The notes beneath the pieces are model-generated. The model was not told the DNA's origin. It saw nothing but the letters and a program-made list of their open reading frames with translations, and made no database searches. Positions 62,580 through 64,000 of a stretch of 64,000 bases of DNA are shown in pieces. The translations under genes were made by a program, and so were the position numbers. The stretch covers positions 58,022 to 122,021 of the forward strand of contig JAABQV010000010.1 of NCBI GenBank assembly GCA_011391255.1, read 5' to 3'. The number at the start of each line of letters is the position of its first letter. Within the stretch, counting starts at the first letter, position 1. The DNA is from Dechloromonas sp. Lineage in GTDB: Bacteria; Pseudomonadota; Gammaproteobacteria; Burkholderiales; Rhodocyclaceae.

Positions 62580-62947
62580 TGGCGCGCGGTTTTACGCTGA
62601 TCGAACTGCTGGTCGTCCTGGCTATCGTCGCCCTGCTCTCAGCGCTGGCGATGCCGCGCTACAGCCAATATATCGAACGCAATCGTGAAGCCGTTCTCGC
62701 CGAAAACCTGCGCCTGACGCGCGATGCACTTGAGCAATTTCATAGCGACCGGGGACGCTACCCGGAATCGCTGGATGAGCTCGTGACAAGGCGCTATCTG
62801 AAAGCCCTGCCGGTCGACCCGATCATCGAAAGCAACCGTTTCTGGCGATTCAGCGAACCGCCGCCGCCCAACCTGGGAAAAATCGGTGATATCCATAGCG
62901 GCGCCCCGGGTACCAGCCGAGATGGGCGACGCTTCACCGACTGGTAA
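62579..62947 (+). CDS. Pseudopilin, third
   Basis: A 122-residue prepilin-like protein: MARG/FTLIELLVVLAIVALLSAL with Glu5, helix ENLRLTRDALEQFHSDRGRY, PESLDELVTRRYLKALPVDP, and the end GAPGTSRDGRRFTDW. The ATG at 62579 overlaps the previous stop (TGATG). Both this and the preceding protein end in a KDW/TDW motif, which suggests a common ancestor. Confidence 0.85.
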   Translation: MARGFTLIELLVVLAIVALLSALAMPRYSQYIERNREAVLAENLRLTRDALEQFHSDRGRYPESLDELVTRRYLKALPVDPIIESNRFWRFSEPPPPNLGKIGDIHSGAPGTSRDGRRFTDW

Positions 62948-62950
62948 CTT

Positions 62951-63463
62951 ATGTCGTCATCTCATTCTCAACGCGGCATGATCTACCTGGCGCTACTGCT
63001 GGCCATCGCACTGATCGGCGGACTCTCGGCGGTCGGGCTGAAAGTCGCGCAGACTGCCAAGCTGCGTAGTGCCGAGGCGGAGCTTCTGGCGATCGGCATC
63101 GAGTTTCGCAACGCACTTCAATCCTATGCCGAGGTAACGCCGGACGGCCTGCCCAAGACCCCGGCATCTTTAACAGAATTGCTCCGTGATCCGCGTTCGC
63201 CCGGAGTCAAGCGCCACTTGCGCAAACTGTATGTCGATCCGCTGACCGGGAAAGCCGAATGGGGCATCATTCGCGACCCCGAGCAGCGCATTGTCGGCAT
63301 TCACAGCCTGAGCAAAGGCGCCCCCCTGAAACAGGAAAACTTTCCGCCGGAACTTCCTTCACTCAGTGCTGGCGCACACTATTCGGACTGGGTTTTTGCC
63401 TGGGCCTCACTGCCAATAGCTGAACAACTGGCCCGGCACGACATGATCAAAGTTTCCCCCTGA
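62951..63463 (+). CDS. Atypical pseudopilin lacking Glu5
   Basis: A 170-residue protein with a prepilin-like start, SQRG/MIYLALLLAIALIGGLSAVG. The residue after the Gly is Met and position 5 is Ala, not Glu, as in GspK-type tip pseudopilins. The helix is followed by ELLAIGIEFRNALQSYAEVT, SLTELLRDPRSPGVKRHLRKLYVDPLTGK and HYSDWVFAW. Likely a tip or minor subunit and the last gene of the operon. Confidence 0.75.
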   Translation: MSSSHSQRGMIYLALLLAIALIGGLSAVGLKVAQTAKLRSAEAELLAIGIEFRNALQSYAEVTPDGLPKTPASLTELLRDPRSPGVKRHLRKLYVDPLTGKAEWGIIRDPEQRIVGIHSLSKGAPLKQENFPPELPSLSAGAHYSDWVFAWASLPIAEQLARHDMIKVSP

Positions 63464-63470
63464 TCTTTCA

Positions 63471-63541
63471 TCAGCAGCACTCCTCTTCCAGTTGCATGAG
63501 CAGATCCAGCAATGGCTGGTCGGCACACTCTGCGAAAAACT
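63471..63541 (-). pseudogene. Possible C-terminal remnant of a gene cut by the IS66-family element
   Basis: On the minus strand a 22-codon frame runs out of the element end: FFAECADQPLLDLLMQLEEE then CC and TGA. It looks coding (regular amphipathic helix, Cys-Cys end), but it is too short to name. The rest of the gene would lie beyond the element, to the right of the window. Confidence 0.3.
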
Positions 63542-64000
63542 GTAAGCGGTCAATAAACTGCGTCATCCCATCAGCAGGCGAATTGGTGTAGCAGGCAGAG
63601 CCGGTGAAACTCAATCTTCCCAGGTCAGATGCCACGGCAAAAGCTGTTCGTAATCGTCGGCTGTCGTTGCCAGCGGCAAGGCTTTGAACAAGGCAACCAG
63701 ATACCGATAGGTATCCACCCCATTGGCCTTGCAGGTCTCGATCAACGAATAAATATTCGCGCTGGCATTGGCACCCGCCACCGTATCAGAGAAGAGCCAA
63801 TTGCGCCGCCCGACGACAAACGGTCGGATCGCATTCTCGCAAAGGTTGTTGTCGATCGGCCAAGCGCCGTTCTCGACATACCGGATCAGCTTTGGCCATT
63901 GTGATTCCAGATAATGCAGTGCCTTGCCCAACAAACTGCCCGGCGTCACGCTGTGCCGATGCGCTACCAGTAGATTCTGAATTTCTGTGAGGATCGACCG
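63542..64000 (-). mobile_element. End of an IS66-family insertion sequence
   Basis: The sequence GTAAGCGGTCAATAAACTG at 63542 is a typical IS66 terminal inverted-repeat start (GTAAGCG). The transposase C-terminus begins 69 bp inside, as usual. The other end is outside the window, so target duplication cannot be checked. Confidence 0.8.
63611..64000 (-). CDS. IS66-family transposase, C-terminal part (5' end outside window)
   Basis: The frame is open to the window edge (RSILTEIQNLLVAHRHS then VTPGSLLGKALHYLESQWPK). The characteristic IS66 end is present: GAWPIDNNLCENAIRPFVVG, RRNWLFSDTVAGANASANIY and SLIETCKANGVDTYRYL, including the catalytic Glu in NLCENAIRP, followed by LLPWHLTWED. It appears intact as far as visible. 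Confidence 0.93.
   Translation of the reverse strand, partial: RSILTEIQNLLVAHRHSVTPGSLLGKALHYLESQWPKLIRYVENGAWPIDNNLCENAIRPFVVGRRNWLFSDTVAGANASANIYSLIETCKANGVDTYRYLVALFKALPLATTADDYEQLLPWHLTWED

Overview
The window reads as chromosomal DNA of a diazotrophic betaproteobacterium, most like Rhodocyclales (the Dechloromonas/Azonexus group). This is a judgement from gene content and dense, moderately GC-rich coding, not from a database search. The evidence is a Mo-nitrogenase region (nifH-nifD-nifK-nifT plus accessory genes), tandem cyanophycin synthetase genes, VPLPA-type PEP-CTERM proteins, a flavocytochrome c sulfide dehydrogenase pair and a GlrK/GlrR-like two-component system.

Layout. 1-4.7 kb: 3' part of a short cyanophycin synthetase paralogue, full-length cphA, a Rap1a/Tai-like secreted protein and tRNA-Leu(CAA). 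5-7.9 kb: two exosortase-sorted (VPLPA-CTERM) proteins and a secreted protein of unknown function, with long non-coding spacers. 7.9-17.7 kb: arfB, ovoA, an Old Yellow Enzyme, queA, a MntA/HepT-like pair whose toxin half is broken, tgt, yajC, secD and secF. 17.8-20.8 kb: a Crp/Fnr-type regulator and a TonB-dependent copper receptor. 20.9-36.1 kb: the nitrogen-fixation region. It consists of one leftward operon nifV-cysE-TPR gene-nifW-nifZ-nifM, a short rightward insert (tpm-like, 2OG-Fe(II) oxygenase, rlmA), and a second leftward operon nifH-nifD-nifK-nifT-ferredoxin-nafY/nifX-like-three accessory genes. draT diverges from nifH. 36-43 kb: a ribokinase-like gene, a GGDEF/EAL protein, a caspase-like protein and a hybrid histidine kinase. 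43-49.4 kb: glutathione peroxidase, a methyltransferase, then an operon of SIR2-like protein, unknown protein, bacteriohemerythrin, Rieske protein, SagB-type oxidoreductase and ankyrin protein. 49.4-55 kb: a SprA-like protein, the three-gene GlrK/lipoprotein/GlrR set and a flavocytochrome c pair. 55-63.5 kb: an eleven-gene type II secretion/type IV pilus-like operon. The last 460 bp are the end of an IS66-family element.

How it works together. Three leftward or rightward transcription units carry both a NifA-type upstream activator site (TGT-N10-ACA) and a -24/-12 sigma-54 promoter: the one before nifV, the one before nifH and the one before the SIR2-like gene at 45.08 kb. The last operon is therefore probably part of the nitrogen-fixation regulon although it holds no classical nif gene. 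Its di-iron O2-binding hemerythrin, Rieske protein and flavin-type SagB enzyme suggest oxygen or redox protection of nitrogenase. Nitrogenase itself is a likely target of ADP-ribosylation by DraT, and fixed nitrogen can be stored as cyanophycin. Other points of note are a perfect 58-bp palindrome at the end of the Rieske gene, a response regulator that has lost its GAFTGA sigma-54 contact loop, a shared palindrome about 125 bp upstream of both PEP-CTERM genes, and a long inverted repeat in the ferredoxin-nafY spacer.
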